64,000 nt of DNA, taken from the NCBI RefSeq assembly GCF_014653435.1, contig NZ_BNAO01000002.1, positions 93,757 to 157,756 of the forward strand, written 5' to 3'. This stretch comes from Alishewanella longhuensis (GTDB lineage Bacteria > Pseudomonadota > Gammaproteobacteria > Enterobacterales > Alteromonadaceae). Below the pieces are notes generated by a model. It was not told where the DNA came from. It saw nothing but the letters and a program-made list of their open reading frames with translations, and did no database searches. Positions 43,738 to 52,398 of the stretch are shown here, one piece after another. A program made the position numbers and the translations under genes. Within the stretch, counting starts at the first letter, position 1; each line of letters starts with the position of its first letter.

Positions 43738-44148
43738 GCTATTACTATTCTTTTTTAAACCTTTGCCGGTAAGCCCCGCATACAACATACTGAGACCACC
43801 AATGCCAGTAACAACAAGACCAAAATAAAATCCCACCGGATTATCCGCCAGCCTTACGATAACGCGGCCATACTTGCCTGTAATCACCCCGTCACTATGA
43901 AAACTAAAAGCCATAAAAAATGTACCGATACCCGTTATCACCAAAAAAGTGCGACCTAATACCATTTTCACATCATGACTCTTTATTTCCTGTGCGCGCA
44001 ACTCTGCCTGCTCTTGTTGCTGCCGCTCCGGCTTCGCCAGCTCAGCCATTAAGCGGGCATAATTTTCCGGATATTGTTCAGCGTCGATACTTTCCTGTGC
44101 CTGGCGCAACTCTTCTACACTGTAACGACTAAAATCTATTCCTGCCAA
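43726..44148 (-). CDS. Small membrane protein of unknown function
   Basis: The 140-residue protein has a soluble acidic N-terminal half (FSRYSVEELRQAQESIDAEQ, then Gln/Glu-rich) and two transmembrane helices (LGRTFLVITGIGTFFMAFSF and VGFYFGLVVTGIGGLSMLYAG). No family is recognised with confidence. It is the first of three small leftward membrane-associated genes. Confidence 0.6.
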   Translation of the reverse strand: MAGIDFSRYSVEELRQAQESIDAEQYPENYARLMAELAKPERQQQEQAELRAQEIKSHDVKMVLGRTFLVITGIGTFFMAFSFHSDGVITGKYGRVIVRLADNPVGFYFGLVVTGIGGLSMLYAGLTGKGLKKNSNSQNL

Positions 44149-44198
44149 AATACCACTCCCTTAAAAGCTCCCAACATCAGCTTATCTGACAAAAATAA

Positions 44199-44408
44199 TC
44201 AGCTAACTTGTTTAACTTTCTGCTGTAACAAGGTCAGTAACTGCTCACTATTATGCATCTCATGATTTAATATCAGCGAGGTTTTAATACTGCCGCCGCC
44301 GGCATCGCTAAAATGCAAAATATAACGCTGGCCAAAACCAATCCGAAACCAGGCTTGCCAGCCAGGGGCTGGCTCAACGGCCACTAAGCGCGTAAGCGGC
44401 ACTACCAA
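44199..44408 (-). CDS. Small protein, probably second half of a split gene
   Basis: The 69-residue frame (VPLTRLVAVEPAPGWQAWFR, FGQRYILHFSDAGGG) overlaps the end of the upstream frame by 35 bases in another phase. It looks like the C-terminal part of a single membrane protein whose frame has shifted near 44400; translational coupling of two separate genes is the alternative. Confidence 0.45.
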   Translation of the reverse strand: MVVPLTRLVAVEPAPGWQAWFRIGFGQRYILHFSDAGGGSIKTSLILNHEMHNSEQLLTLLQQKVKQVS

Positions 44409-44640
44409 CCAGCAGCATCAATAGCATAAAAATTGCGGCGGCGGTTTTACTGGCGGGCGGCGAGAAAACCTCTAATGCCTCACCCGGTTCAAGGGACTCG
44501 ATACGTTGTGTTGTTTTGGCCCCCACCAGCTCAGCGTCCAGAGCCTGCAGATACTGGTCAAGGTGAGTATCACCGGTAGCTAATTGTTGATCGAATTTTG
44601 GTGAAGGCAGACGGGAAAGTGTCCGTAACATAGTCATCAC
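44374..44640 (-). CDS. Small single-helix membrane protein, probably first half of a split gene
   Basis: The 88-residue frame has a soluble part (LDQYLQALDAELVGAKTTQR) and a C-terminal helix (AAAIFMLLMLLVGSAAYAL). AAGGAG lies upstream of the ATG. The next frame begins inside its end, so the pair may be one gene with a frameshift. Function unknown. Confidence 0.5.
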   Translation of the reverse strand: MMTMLRTLSRLPSPKFDQQLATGDTHLDQYLQALDAELVGAKTTQRIESLEPGEALEVFSPPASKTAAAIFMLLMLLVGSAAYALSGR

Positions 44641-44915
44641 AGCTCCTTGGTTGTAAAAGTTCCCAATCTACAGCGTTAACTATTATTAACGCTAATCGGC
44701 CAGACCTTACTACAACCGGGAAAAGCTGTAAAACAAAATAAGCAGGCGTGTTTTTTTAATGAAATATTACGCTTTTTTAGGTTAACCGTACCCGAGTCGA
44801 AATCTTGGCAAGGCTCAGGATCACGGCAGATTTGCCGTCTGCAGTTAATCTCTCAGCGAACTTAAACTACTGTGCCGCCGCCCGCTTTATCTCAACCCTG
44901 ATATCGTGAATACTA
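44641..44915. promoter_or_regulatory. Intergenic region with a perfect inverted repeat
   Basis: AGCGTTAA (44672-44679) and TTAACGCT (44686-44693) flank a 6-base spacer about 30 bases upstream of the minus-strand gene, a possible operator. A hairpin-like CAGATTTGCCGTCTG is near 44829. No coding sequence is seen. Confidence 0.4.
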
Positions 44916-45134
44916 ATGGCCGCCAAAGCCACTGATATGCTGGGCGCGATGCGCAGCTTCTCCGACTATATGGTAGAAAAGCTGATCCAGCTCATCGTGG
45001 TATACAGCCTGAAAACCCTGCTATTTCCGCTGTTATTAATGTATTTGCTGTGGCAGCTGGGCAGCTGGTTTGTTAGCCTGCTGTTTCCAACTTATCCAAT
45101 TCATCAAGCAAAGCTAAACCTTGCGAGGCAGTAG
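44916..45134 (+). CDS. Small membrane protein, C-terminus of uncertain origin
   Basis: The 72-residue frame has an amphipathic start (KATDMLGAMRSFSDYMVEKL) and one or two hydrophobic helices (VVYSLKTLLFPLLLMYLLW, GSWFVSLLF). The last 11 residues run into the reverse-strand fragment and IS remnant, so the true C-terminus may be lost. No family is recognised. Confidence 0.4.
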   Translation: MAAKATDMLGAMRSFSDYMVEKLIQLIVVYSLKTLLFPLLLMYLLWQLGSWFVSLLFPTYPIHQAKLNLARQ

Positions 45135-45235
45135 CACGGGCGGCACGAACCTCATAGCTGACTTGCGCATCATATTCTGTAAGCGCAATAGTAGAAAGCT
45201 CTTCGATAAGCTGCTTGAGCAAACGCTTATCCGGG
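45073..45235 (-). pseudogene. Reverse-strand gene fragment cut by the IS3 remnant
   Basis: On the minus strand the stretch reads DKRLLKQLIEELSTIALTEY, then DAQVSYEVRAARATASQGLA and LLDELDKLETAG followed by TAA, a stop-free and protein-like C-terminal segment with no start. Its 5' side is replaced at about 45236 by the IS3 transposase fragment. The parent gene is not recognised. Confidence 0.45.
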
Positions 45236-45237
45236 AA

Positions 45238-45703
45238 AAGTGCTTACACAGTGGTGTGGTACTGCATTCAGACAACGGTGCGCCAATGAAATCGCAAACC
45301 ATGCGAATGAAAGCGTATGAACTTGGCGTGACCACATCGTACAGCAGACCTCGGGTAAGTAACGATAATCCGTTTGCAGAGTCACTGTTCCGCACCTGCA
45401 AATACCGGCCGGACTGGCCATCAGCAGGCTTTAAAAGCCTTGATGAAGCAAGAGCTTGGGTGTTGAAATTTACGCGCTGGTACAACTACGAGCATAAACA
45501 CAGTAAGTTGCGTTTCGTGACACCACACCAACGTCATACCGGTCAGGACGTTGCGATACTGGCGCGACGCAAAGAACGGGTTGAAGCGGCGAAAGCAGCA
45601 AATCCAAGCCGCTGGGGAAACCGCGAAGTCCGGAACTGCACACCTGTGGGGCCGACAACGCTGAATCCAGAAAAAGAATTAGTTAAAAAAGTAGAGAAAC
45701 AGG
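45238..45703 (+). pseudogene. 3' fragment of an IS3-family transposase (integrase domain)
   Basis: The frame keeps the second Asp and the Glu of the DDE integrase core (VVLHSDNGAPMKSQTM; SRPRVSNDNPFAESLFRTCK) and the usual end (WYNYEHKHSKLRFVTPHQRH; NCTPVGPTTLNPEKE). The first Asp and the orfA part are missing, and the last residues are replaced by the IS66 left end at 45704. The element is therefore dead and older than the IS66 insertion. Confidence 0.85.
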
Positions 45704-45786
45704 GTAAGCGTAACCCCAACCACACATTCCAAGCTTAGCTAAATCTTCTTACCCTGTCTGAATCTACAACCAGGCAGAGGATTAAC

Positions 45787-46077
45787 ATGATCCGCAGAAC
45801 AACCGAGCAGTGGCTGGCGCTGTTTGACCAGCATAAAGCCAGTGGGCTAACTCAAACCGAATTTGCAAAACAGCAAGGCATCGACCCAGCCTATTTCAGC
45901 TATCGTAAGCGGCAACTTCTCGCCTGGCAACAGGAAGACGATACCGGCTTTGTCGAGCTGACCACCCAAGGCGTGATACTCAATCAAAGCATTATGTTGA
46001 AAAAGCGCGATGTTGAGCTGCACTTACCACCCGGCACAGATGCCTTGTGGTTAGCGGCCTTGCTCCGGACGCTTTAA
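45787..46077 (+). CDS. tnpA: IS66 accessory protein TnpA
   Basis: The 96-residue protein has the IS66 Orf1 helix-turn-helix (KASGLTQTEFAKQQGIDPAYF) and YRKRQLLAWQ, the usual family text. GCAGAGG precedes the ATG. It is required with TnpB for transposition in studied members. Confidence 0.92.
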   Translation: MIRRTTEQWLALFDQHKASGLTQTEFAKQQGIDPAYFSYRKRQLLAWQQEDDTGFVELTTQGVILNQSIMLKKRDVELHLPPGTDALWLAALLRTL

Positions 46078-46079
46078 TC

Positions 46080-46436
46080 ATGAAGATGTTTATCGACCCG
46101 CCAAAAATTTACCTGCATAAACAGCCGGTGGATTTTAGAAAATCCATCAATGGCTTGTCACTGTTAGTTGAGCAGGATATGCAGCAATCGCCGTTCAGCG
46201 GTGCCCTGTTTGTATTCTGTAACCGGCAGCGTACCCGTCGAAAAGTGCTGTACTGGGACAACACAGGTTTTTGCCTGTGGTACAAACGGCTGGAAAGAGA
46301 CAAATTCCGCTGGCCGCGTCTTATGCCCGGTAAGGTGCTCTCTATCAGCGAACAGCAGTGGCACTGGTTGTTGCAGGGTATTGATATCCAAAAACTGACT
46401 CCGCATCAGCCGCTGCAATACCAAAGTGTGGGCTGA
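46080..46436 (+). CDS. tnpB: IS66 accessory protein TnpB
   Basis: The 118-residue protein starts two bases after tnpA and shows the Orf2 signature VDFRKSINGLSLLVEQ, FVFCNRQRTRRKVLYWD and GFCLWYKRLER. A longer frame from 46047 would overlap tnpA. Its role in transposition is not fully known. Confidence 0.94.
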   Translation: MKMFIDPPKIYLHKQPVDFRKSINGLSLLVEQDMQQSPFSGALFVFCNRQRTRRKVLYWDNTGFCLWYKRLERDKFRWPRLMPGKVLSISEQQWHWLLQGIDIQKLTPHQPLQYQSVG

Positions 46437-46528
46437 TATGCCGATCAGCTATAAATCCTTGAGATCTCAGCTTAAACAATCTAAATAAGTACAGGCACTT
46501 AGCCGTATTGGTCGTTACAATAACGGCC

Positions 46529-48046
46529 ATGAAAAAGACACCTTCAACACTGCCGGATGACATTGAAACGCTCAAGAAAATGTTGCTTGAGCGTGACAAA
46601 CGCATCGCCAAATTAGAGCGGGTAAACCAAAAGCTCTCTGATAAGCTGCAGCAGTTGCTGGAGCAGTACAACCTTGCCCAGTACAAAAAATACAGCCCCA
46701 GCAGCGAAAGCTATCAAGGCGATGGCGAGGTGCTGAACGAAGCAGAGCAGCTTGCTGACGAAGAGCAAACCGAGTCTGAAGCCACTCAGACCGACGCGGA
46801 AAAACCGGTTAAACCGCGACGTCCGCGTATTGCGGCCGAGCTGCCACGGGTAGACGTTGTCCACGACATTACCGATAAAACCTGTGCCTGCTGTGGCCAT
46901 GCGCTGCATCGGATGGGTGAGGAAGTCAGTGAGCAGATTGAGTTCCTACCGGCTCAAATTAGGGTGATTAAAAACATCCGGCCCAAATACAGCTGCCGGG
47001 CATGTGAAAGTCAAGGTACAGAAGTGGCTATACAAATAGCCGATGTACCGCCGGCTATCCTTCCCAAAAGCATGGCGACGCCCAGCCTGCTGGCTCAAAT
47101 CATCAGCAGCAAAATGCACTACGGTATGCCGCTGTACCGTCAGGAAAAGCTGTTTGCCCAAGCCGGTATTGAATTGAGCCGCCAAACCATGAGCCGCTGG
47201 TTAATTACCTGTGCAGATAAACTCGAACCACTGCTGGCCCTGATGAAAAACACGCTATTGCAGCAACCGGTGCTGTGGGCCGATGAAACGACCGTCAACG
47301 TGCTGGATGTAGAAAAAAGTACCTGTTACATGTGGGTATACGGCTGCGGCATTGAGTCATCAACGGGGGCTAAGCTGGTACTGTTTGATTACCAGGATGG
47401 GCGTGGCGGTAAACATCCCAAAGCCTATCTTGATGGTTACACCGGTTATCTGCAGGTAGATGGCTATGCCGGTTATGAGCAAACACAAGCGACCTTAGTC
47501 GGTTGCTGGGCGCATGCCAGACGCAAGTTCGTCGAGGCACAAAAAGCCCAGGGTAAAAGCAAAACCGGTAAAGCCGACTGGGCCATCAACCATATCCAGA
47601 AGCTGTATGCGCTGGAGAGCAAACTAAAAACCAAGGCTGCAGAGGTTAAATACCAACAAAGGCAAGAAGTCGCCAAACCATTGCTGCAACAACTGTGGGA
47701 CTGGCTGGAGAAATCCAAAGACACCATTCCAACAGAAAGCTTACTTAGCAAAGCCATCACTTACAGCCTGAATCAATGGCCGAAGCTGATAGGTTATCTG
47801 GAAGATGGCAGGCTGAACATCGACAACAATCGCGCCGAGCGCGCGGTTAAACCGTTCGTCATCGGCCGAAAAGCCTGGCTGTTTGCTAACACCACATCAG
47901 GGGCTAAAGCCAGTGCGGCACTCTACAGTCTGGTAGAAACCGCCAAAATCAACGGTCTGGAGCCGTATGATTATCTGACTACATTATTTAAAGCACTACC
48001 CACCGCTGATACCCCAGACAAACTGACAAAGCTGTTGCCATTCTGA
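46529..48046 (+). CDS. tnpC: IS66 transposase TnpC
   Basis: The 505-residue protein has an N-terminal coiled coil (LERDKRIAKLERVNQKLSDK), a zinc-finger-like CACCGHAL with CRAC, and the DDE core: Asp in VLWADETTVNVL, Asp in LQVDGYAGY with VGCWAHARRKF, and Glu in NIDNNRAERAVKPF. The C-terminal IS66 segment is complete (GLEPYDYLTTLFKALP). Full length suggests an active enzyme. Confidence 0.95.
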   Translation: MKKTPSTLPDDIETLKKMLLERDKRIAKLERVNQKLSDKLQQLLEQYNLAQYKKYSPSSESYQGDGEVLNEAEQLADEEQTESEATQTDAEKPVKPRRPRIAAELPRVDVVHDITDKTCACCGHALHRMGEEVSEQIEFLPAQIRVIKNIRPKYSCRACESQGTEVAIQIADVPPAILPKSMATPSLLAQIISSKMHYGMPLYRQEKLFAQAGIELSRQTMSRWLITCADKLEPLLALMKNTLLQQPVLWADETTVNVLDVEKSTCYMWVYGCGIESSTGAKLVLFDYQDGRGGKHPKAYLDGYTGYLQVDGYAGYEQTQATLVGCWAHARRKFVEAQKAQGKSKTGKADWAINHIQKLYALESKLKTKAAEVKYQQRQEVAKPLLQQLWDWLEKSKDTIPTESLLSKAITYSLNQWPKLIGYLEDGRLNIDNNRAERAVKPFVIGRKAWLFANTTSGAKASAALYSLVETAKINGLEPYDYLTTLFKALPTADTPDKLTKLLPF

Positions 48047-48093
48047 TATACACGGCAATCACACCGGGACGGTGTGGTTGCTGCAACGCTTAC

Positions 48094-48227
48094 GGTTAAG
48101 CTGGGCAACCTGTCCTTGAAGATGCGAGGAAAGGTGCCTGTAATCTGCGATAACTTTATGTAAACCATCAGACTTATAGGTAAATTTAGGCCAGTTAGGA
48201 TGCTGCCAGTTATATTTTAAACTCATC
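48094..48227 (-). pseudogene. N-terminal fragment of a Fic (DUF4172) protein cut off by IS66
   Basis: From the ATG at 48227 the minus strand reads 44 codons, KYNWQHPNWPKFTYKSDGL then HKVIADYRHLSSHLQGQVAQ, which matches the DUF4172 N-terminal domain of Fic proteins (the W-Q-x-P-x-W-P-x-F pattern). The frame is broken by the IS66 right end at 48093, and the catalytic Fic domain is not found elsewhere in the window. Fic enzymes of this type AMPylate proteins and usually carry a C-terminal regulatory helix-turn-helix. Confidence 0.65.
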
Positions 48228-48240
48228 GTGCTGCCCTCGC

Positions 48241-48339
48241 CCTTATTCTAATCAAAATAGCACCTAATTTGATTAGAATAAGGGAGGCAATCTAATCAGG
48301 CTGAAAATCTAATCAGAAAACTATATTTTTTTGATTAGA
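48241..48339. promoter_or_regulatory. Operator array: five TCTAATCA boxes
   Basis: TCTAATCA boxes occur at 48247, 48291 and 48308, and in inverted form at 48270 and 48332. The first two form a 16-bp perfect inverted repeat (48241-48256 and 48268-48283, CCTTATTCTAATCAAA). The array starts 14 bases before the truncated fic gene and lies about 100 bases upstream of the toxin-antitoxin pair, between divergent genes. Confidence 0.65.
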
Positions 48340-48436
48340 TTAAAGGCGTTATTCTCATCCCTCTTTAATGCTTTGTTAGTTGCCCTATCACAATACCAAT
48401 GCTAACATTTGTACACACAAAGAAAAGGGGCTAACC

Positions 48437-48721
48437 ATGGATACCAGAATTCAATTTCGTGTAGACGAAGAGATAAAACGCTTAGCTCAACAAATGGCTG
48501 AAAGCCAAGGCCGAACGCTTAGCGATGCTTGTCGTGAACTCACTGAACAATTGGCAGAGCAACAACGCAAGGCTTTATCTCATGACGCGTGGCTAACTGA
48601 ACAAGTAAATCAAGCATTTGAGAAGCTTGACTCAGGAAAAGCGGTATTCGTTGAACATAACATAGCTAAAACTCGAATGGCTGAACGTAAAGCTAAAATC
48701 CGAAATCAAGGCCACGCATGA
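48437..48721 (+). CDS. RelB/DinJ-type antitoxin
   Basis: The 94-residue protein has an N-terminal ribbon-helix-helix (TRIQFRVDEEIKRLAQQMAE; GRTLSDACRELTEQLAEQQ), typical of RelB/DinJ antitoxins, and a basic, helical C-terminus that would wrap the toxin. Its stop overlaps the toxin start (ATGA), so the two are coupled. The region is AT-richer than the neighbouring core genes, which fits acquisition. It probably autoregulates its promoter. Confidence 0.88.
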   Translation: MDTRIQFRVDEEIKRLAQQMAESQGRTLSDACRELTEQLAEQQRKALSHDAWLTEQVNQAFEKLDSGKAVFVEHNIAKTRMAERKAKIRNQGHA

Positions 48722-48996
48722 TTTTCTGGGAAGAAGCCTCACTCAATGATCGTGAGAAAATTTTCGAATTTCTTTACGACTTTAATCCTACTGCTGCTGA
48801 AAAAACTGATGAACTCATCGAAAGCAAAGTCGAAAATTTGCTTGAACAACCACTAATGGGTGTTCAACGTGACGGATTTCGCGGTAGATTGCTGATTATC
48901 CCAGAAATATCCATGATTGTTTCATATTGGGTTGATGGTTCAAACATTCGTATAATGCGAGTTCTTCATCAAAAACAAAAATTCCCAACTTACTAA
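48718..48996 (+). CDS. RelE/ParE-family toxin
   Basis: The 92-residue protein shows the ParE/RelE pattern: FWEEASLNDREKIFEFLYD at the N-terminus, PLMGVQRDGFRGRLLIIPE and ...SNIRIMRVLHQKQKFP at the end. Whether it cuts ribosome-bound mRNA (RelE) or poisons gyrase (ParE) cannot be told; the R-V-L-H-x-K end is common to both. Coupled to the antitoxin. Confidence 0.88.
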   Translation: MIFWEEASLNDREKIFEFLYDFNPTAAEKTDELIESKVENLLEQPLMGVQRDGFRGRLLIIPEISMIVSYWVDGSNIRIMRVLHQKQKFPTY

Positions 48997-49083
48997 ATTG
49001 TGGCCAACAGTGCCTGGTTTTATGCTTGATATAGCATTGCGTTTTTAATTATGTAGAAAAGCATAGCAGTGTTAACAGCACCC

Positions 49084-49242
49084 ATGACTGCCAAATCAGA
49101 AAACAAGAAACAGCTATTAACGGTTCGGTATGATGCCGATGTGGTTGCGGCGTTTATAGCAACCTGCAAAGGCTGGCAAACCCGGATGAACGATGCCCTG
49201 CGAGACTGGATAAAAACGCATTCACCGCAAGATGACAATTAA
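49084..49242 (+). CDS. BrnA-like antitoxin, orphan
   Basis: The 52-residue protein KKQLLTVRYDADVVAAFIAT followed by CKGWQTRMNDALRDWIKTH has the BrnA ribbon-helix-helix hallmark GKGWQTRMN (here CKGWQTRMN). No brnT-like toxin gene is present in the 87 bases upstream or anywhere near, so it is either an orphan regulator or the remnant of a second toxin-antitoxin system. A terminator follows directly. Confidence 0.75.
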   Translation: MTAKSENKKQLLTVRYDADVVAAFIATCKGWQTRMNDALRDWIKTHSPQDDN

Positions 49243-49245
49243 ATA

Positions 49246-49270
49246 AAAACCCGACACAAGGTCGGGTTTT
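49246..49270 (+). terminator. Intrinsic terminator after the BrnA-like gene
   Basis: AAAACCCGAC and GTCGGGTTTT form a perfect 10-bp stem around ACAAG, ending in four Ts, just past the stop codon. Confidence 0.75.
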
Positions 49271-49290
49271 CAGACTAGCTTAATTGAGGA

Positions 49291-49325
49291 GATCTGACAC
49301 CGAACTTTTTGTTCGGGGTCAGATC
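49291..49325. repeat. Hairpin made from the GGATCTGACCC repeat core, after gcvP
   Basis: GATCTGACACCGAAC (49291-49305) and GTTCGGGGTCAGATC (49311-49325) pair at 14 of 15 positions around five Ts. It shares GATCTGACCC with the intergenic repeat family. On the minus strand it lies 10 bases past the gcvP stop and may serve as its terminator. Confidence 0.6.
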
Positions 49326-49334
49326 CCGGCAAAC

Positions 49335-52226
49335 TTACCGATACGCTTCCGGACTAGGACATGCGCACATTAAATTCCGGTCGCCATATACATCGTCAAT
49401 ACGGGTAACGGTTGGCCAGAACTTGTTTTCTGCCACATATTTTACCGGGAAGGCGGCGTAGGTGCGCTCGTAGGCGCGGTCCCAGGCTGGGTCGAAAATA
49501 TCTTCCATGCTATGCGGGGCATAGGCTAATGGGTTGTTATCTACGGTCCACTCGCCGGCTTCTACCTTGGCAATTTCAGCACGGATAGTCGTCATCGCTT
49601 CGATAAACTTGTCCAGCTCGGCTTTGCTTTCAGATTCAGTCGGCTCAATCATCAGCGTGCCGGCTACCGGGAAGCTCATGGTTGGTGAGTGGTAACCAAA
49701 GTCCATCAGGCGCTTGGCAATGTCCATCTCGGTAATACCGCTGGCTTCTTTTAACGGGCGAATATCGATAATACATTCGTGCGCTACGCGGCCATGGGTA
49801 CCAACGTAAAGTACCGGGAAGTGTGGGTTTAGCTTTTTTGCCATATAGTTGGCATTTAAAATGGCGAATTCGGTGGCTTGTTTTAAGCCTTCGCTACCCA
49901 TCATGGCAATGTACATCCAGCTAATTGGCAGAATACCCGCGCTACCAAAAGGTGCTGCCGATACTGCGCCATTAGTGTCACCGGTGCCGTCAATTTTTAC
50001 TACCGCATGGTTAGGTAAGAACGGCGCTAAATGGCTCTTCACGCCAATTGGACCCATACCTGGGCCGCCACCGCCGTGTGGAATACAGAAGGTTTTATGC
50101 AGGTTTAAGTGTGATACATCAGAGCCGATAAAGCCAGGTGAGGTTAAACCTACCTGCGCGTTCATATTGGCGCCGTCCATATACACCTGGCCGCCATAAG
50201 AGTGCACTACTTCGCACAGCTCAGCGATGGTTTCTTCAAATACGCCGTGGGTAGAGGGGTAAGTGACCATAATAGCGGCTAAACGATCGCCTACTTCGGC
50301 AGCTTTGGCTTTTAAGTCGGCCATATCGATATTGCCTGACTTGTCGCAGTCTACCAATACCACTTCATAGCTGGTCATGGCGGCGGTAGCCGGGTTTGTA
50401 CCGTGGGCAGAGACCGGAATTAAACAGATATTACGATGGCCTTCGCCACGGCTTTCGTGGTACTTACGAATGGCGACCATACCGGCGTATTCGCCCTGTG
50501 CACCTGAGTTTGGCTGCATAGAGATATTGTCGTAACCGGTGATATTCACCAGCCAATCGCCCAGTTGGGTAATCATCTCGTAGTAACCTTCGGCCTGATC
50601 GCGTGGTACGAACGGGTGTAATGAACCAAACTCTGGCCAGGTGATTGGGATCATCTCGGCCGTGGCGTTCAGTTTCATGGTGCATGAACCTAATGAAATC
50701 ATCGAGTGGTTCAGGGCTAAATCTTTGTTTTCCAGCTTTTTGATATAACGCAGCATCTCAGTTTCGCTGTGATACTGGTTAAATACCGGGTGGCTTAATA
50801 CCGCAGAAGTACGGACTAAATCAGCTGGGATAGAGGTTGAGCCGTTCGCCACGATTTGAGCGTCTAAGGCATTTACGTCTAAAGCATGACCCGCACCTAA
50901 TACGATATCGAATAGCTCGGCGATATCAGCGGCTTTGGTGGCTTCGTTAAAGCTTACCGCCAGGCTGTCTGCTACATCAGTGCGCAAGTTAACACCGGCC
51001 GCTAAGGCACGGGCAACAACTGCAGAGCGATCCGCCACTTTGAACGTCACGGTATCGAACCAGTGGCTATTGACCAGAGCGACACCTTTGGCTTGTAAGC
51101 CAGCAGCAAAAATATCGGCGCTGCGGTGAATACGCTCGGCGATATCTTTTAAGCCTTGCGGGCCGTGGTAAACGGCATAGAAGGAGGCGATATTGGCCAG
51201 TAAAACCTGAGCAGTACAGATGTTCGAGTTGGCTTTTTCGCGGCGGATATGCTGCTCGCGGGTTTGCATCGCCATGCGCAGTGCCTGATTGCCACGGCGA
51301 TCTTTTGATACACCAATAATGCGGCCTGGCATAGAGCGTTTGTATGCATCGCGGGTAGCGAAGAACGCAGCGTGTGGGCCACCGTAGGCCATAGGTACAC
51401 CAAAGCGCTGCATAGAGCCTAATACCACATCGGCACCTAACTCGCCCGGTGCTTTTAACAGCATTAACGCCATAGGATCGGTCGCCACGGCAACAACGGC
51501 TTTTTTCGCTTGTAAGGCCGCAATTAGGGCGCTGTCGTTACGGATATCACCGTTGGTAGTTGGGTATTGTAATAAGGCACCAAATACATCGTGCTCGCTG
51601 GCGTCGCTGGCTTTGCCCACAACAATGTCAAAACCAAACATTTCAGCGCGGGTTTTTACCACGTCGATGGTTTGTGGGTGTACATCATCAGCAATAAAGT
51701 ACAGGTTAGATTTACTCTTGGCGACGCGCTTGGCCAGCGCCATGGCTTCGGCTGCGGCAGTGGCTTCGTCTAATAACGAGGCGCTGGCCAGCTCCATACC
51801 GGTAATATCTAACGACAATTGCTGAAAGTTTAATAATGACTCTAAACGGCCCTGCGCAATCTCTGGCTGATAAGGCGTGTACGCTGTGTACCAACCTGGG
51901 TTTTCTAATACGTTACGCAGGATCACATTGGGTGTTAGCGTTGGGTGATAACCCATACCAATGTATGATTTATACATTTTATTTTTTGACGCAACGGCTT
52001 TTAAGTAACTTAATGCATCGTCTTCTGTTTTGCTGTCGCCAATGGCTAATGGCTTAGGTAAACGAATACTGGCCGGCACGGTTTGCGCAATCAATTGCTC
52101 CAGGCTATCTACGCCCAGCTCTTGTAACATAGCGGCGGTTTCGGCCTCATCAGGGCCAATATGGCGCTGAATAAATTCGTCGTGTTTCGCAAGTTGCGTC
52201 AGAGTTTTCACTGCGGTATGGGTCAT
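49335..52226 (-). CDS. gcvP: Glycine dehydrogenase (decarboxylating), P protein
   Basis: The 963-residue protein is the full-length homodimeric P protein: N-terminal half beginning with [21 protein letters not shown]-terminal half with the PLP-binding Lys in [20 protein letters not shown] (about residue 709). It decarboxylates glycine and passes the aminomethyl group to GcvH. The start was set at the ATG at 52226 behind CCAGGA; the longer frame adds 36 non-homologous residues. It is the last gene of gcvT-gcvH-gcvP, separated from gcvH by 172 bases that hold a strong hairpin. Confidence 0.98.
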   Translation of the reverse strand: MTHTAVKTLTQLAKHDEFIQRHIGPDEAETAAMLQELGVDSLEQLIAQTVPASIRLPKPLAIGDSKTEDDALSYLKAVASKNKMYKSYIGMGYHPTLTPNVILRNVLENPGWYTAYTPYQPEIAQGRLESLLNFQQLSLDITGMELASASLLDEATAAAEAMALAKRVAKSKSNLYFIADDVHPQTIDVVKTRAEMFGFDIVVGKASDASEHDVFGALLQYPTTNGDIRNDSALIAALQAKKAVVAVATDPMALMLLKAPGELGADVVLGSMQRFGVPMAYGGPHAAFFATRDAYKRSMPGRIIGVSKDRRGNQALRMAMQTREQHIRREKANSNICTAQVLLANIASFYAVYHGPQGLKDIAERIHRSADIFAAGLQAKGVALVNSHWFDTVTFKVADRSAVVARALAAGVNLRTDVADSLAVSFNEATKAADIAELFDIVLGAGHALDVNALDAQIVANGSTSIPADLVRTSAVLSHPVFNQYHSETEMLRYIKKLENKDLALNHSMISLGSCTMKLNATAEMIPITWPEFGSLHPFVPRDQAEGYYEMITQLGDWLVNITGYDNISMQPNSGAQGEYAGMVAIRKYHESRGEGHRNICLIPVSAHGTNPATAAMTSYEVVLVDCDKSGNIDMADLKAKAAEVGDRLAAIMVTYPSTHGVFEETIAELCEVVHSYGGQVYMDGANMNAQVGLTSPGFIGSDVSHLNLHKTFCIPHGGGGPGMGPIGVKSHLAPFLPNHAVVKIDGTGDTNGAVSAAPFGSAGILPISWMYIAMMGSEGLKQATEFAILNANYMAKKLNPHFPVLYVGTHGRVAHECIIDIRPLKEASGITEMDIAKRLMDFGYHSPTMSFPVAGTLMIEPTESESKAELDKFIEAMTTIRAEIAKVEAGEWTVDNNPLAYAPHSMEDIFDPAWDRAYERTYAAFPVKYVAENKFWPTVTRIDDVYGDRNLMCACPSPEAYR

Positions 52227-52347
52227 GCTAGTTGTCCTGGTGTTGATACAGGTTATTACACGGTACGGGTACCCGGTTTGCTTATACTGGCCAGCCAATT
52301 TTGGTGGTTGTAAGCAAGATAGTTTAAACAGCATTTGGTCTTACTAA

Positions 52348-52378
52348 CGTAAAGCCCCGTTTTGTACGGGGCTTTACG
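52348..52378. terminator. Perfect hairpin between gcvH and gcvP
   Basis: CGTAAAGCCCCGT and ACGGGGCTTTACG form a 13-bp perfect stem around a 5-base loop. There is no T run on the minus strand, so it could attenuate, stabilise the gcvTH mRNA, or be a transcription pause rather than a full terminator. Confidence 0.5.
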
Positions 52379-52398
52379 CTGGCAGGATCTGCCGTTTT

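Larger units (their letters stand above)
45704..48093 (+). mobile_element. Complete IS66-family insertion sequence
   Basis: Terminal inverted repeats start GTAAGCGT at 45704 and on the complement at 48093; the outer 27 bases match at 21 positions, sharing CAACCACAC. Inside are the three genes typical of the family: tnpA, tnpB and tnpC. It is inserted in the IS3 fragment on the left and borders a truncated fic-like gene on the right. The 8-bp flanks (GAAACAGG, GGTTAAGC) do not match, so the expected target duplication is absent. Confidence 0.88.

Noticed and set aside
45114-45485. A 123-codon reverse ORF
   Set aside because: It runs antisense to the IS3 transposase and has no family features; the coding-like reverse fragment is in another frame at 45073-45235.
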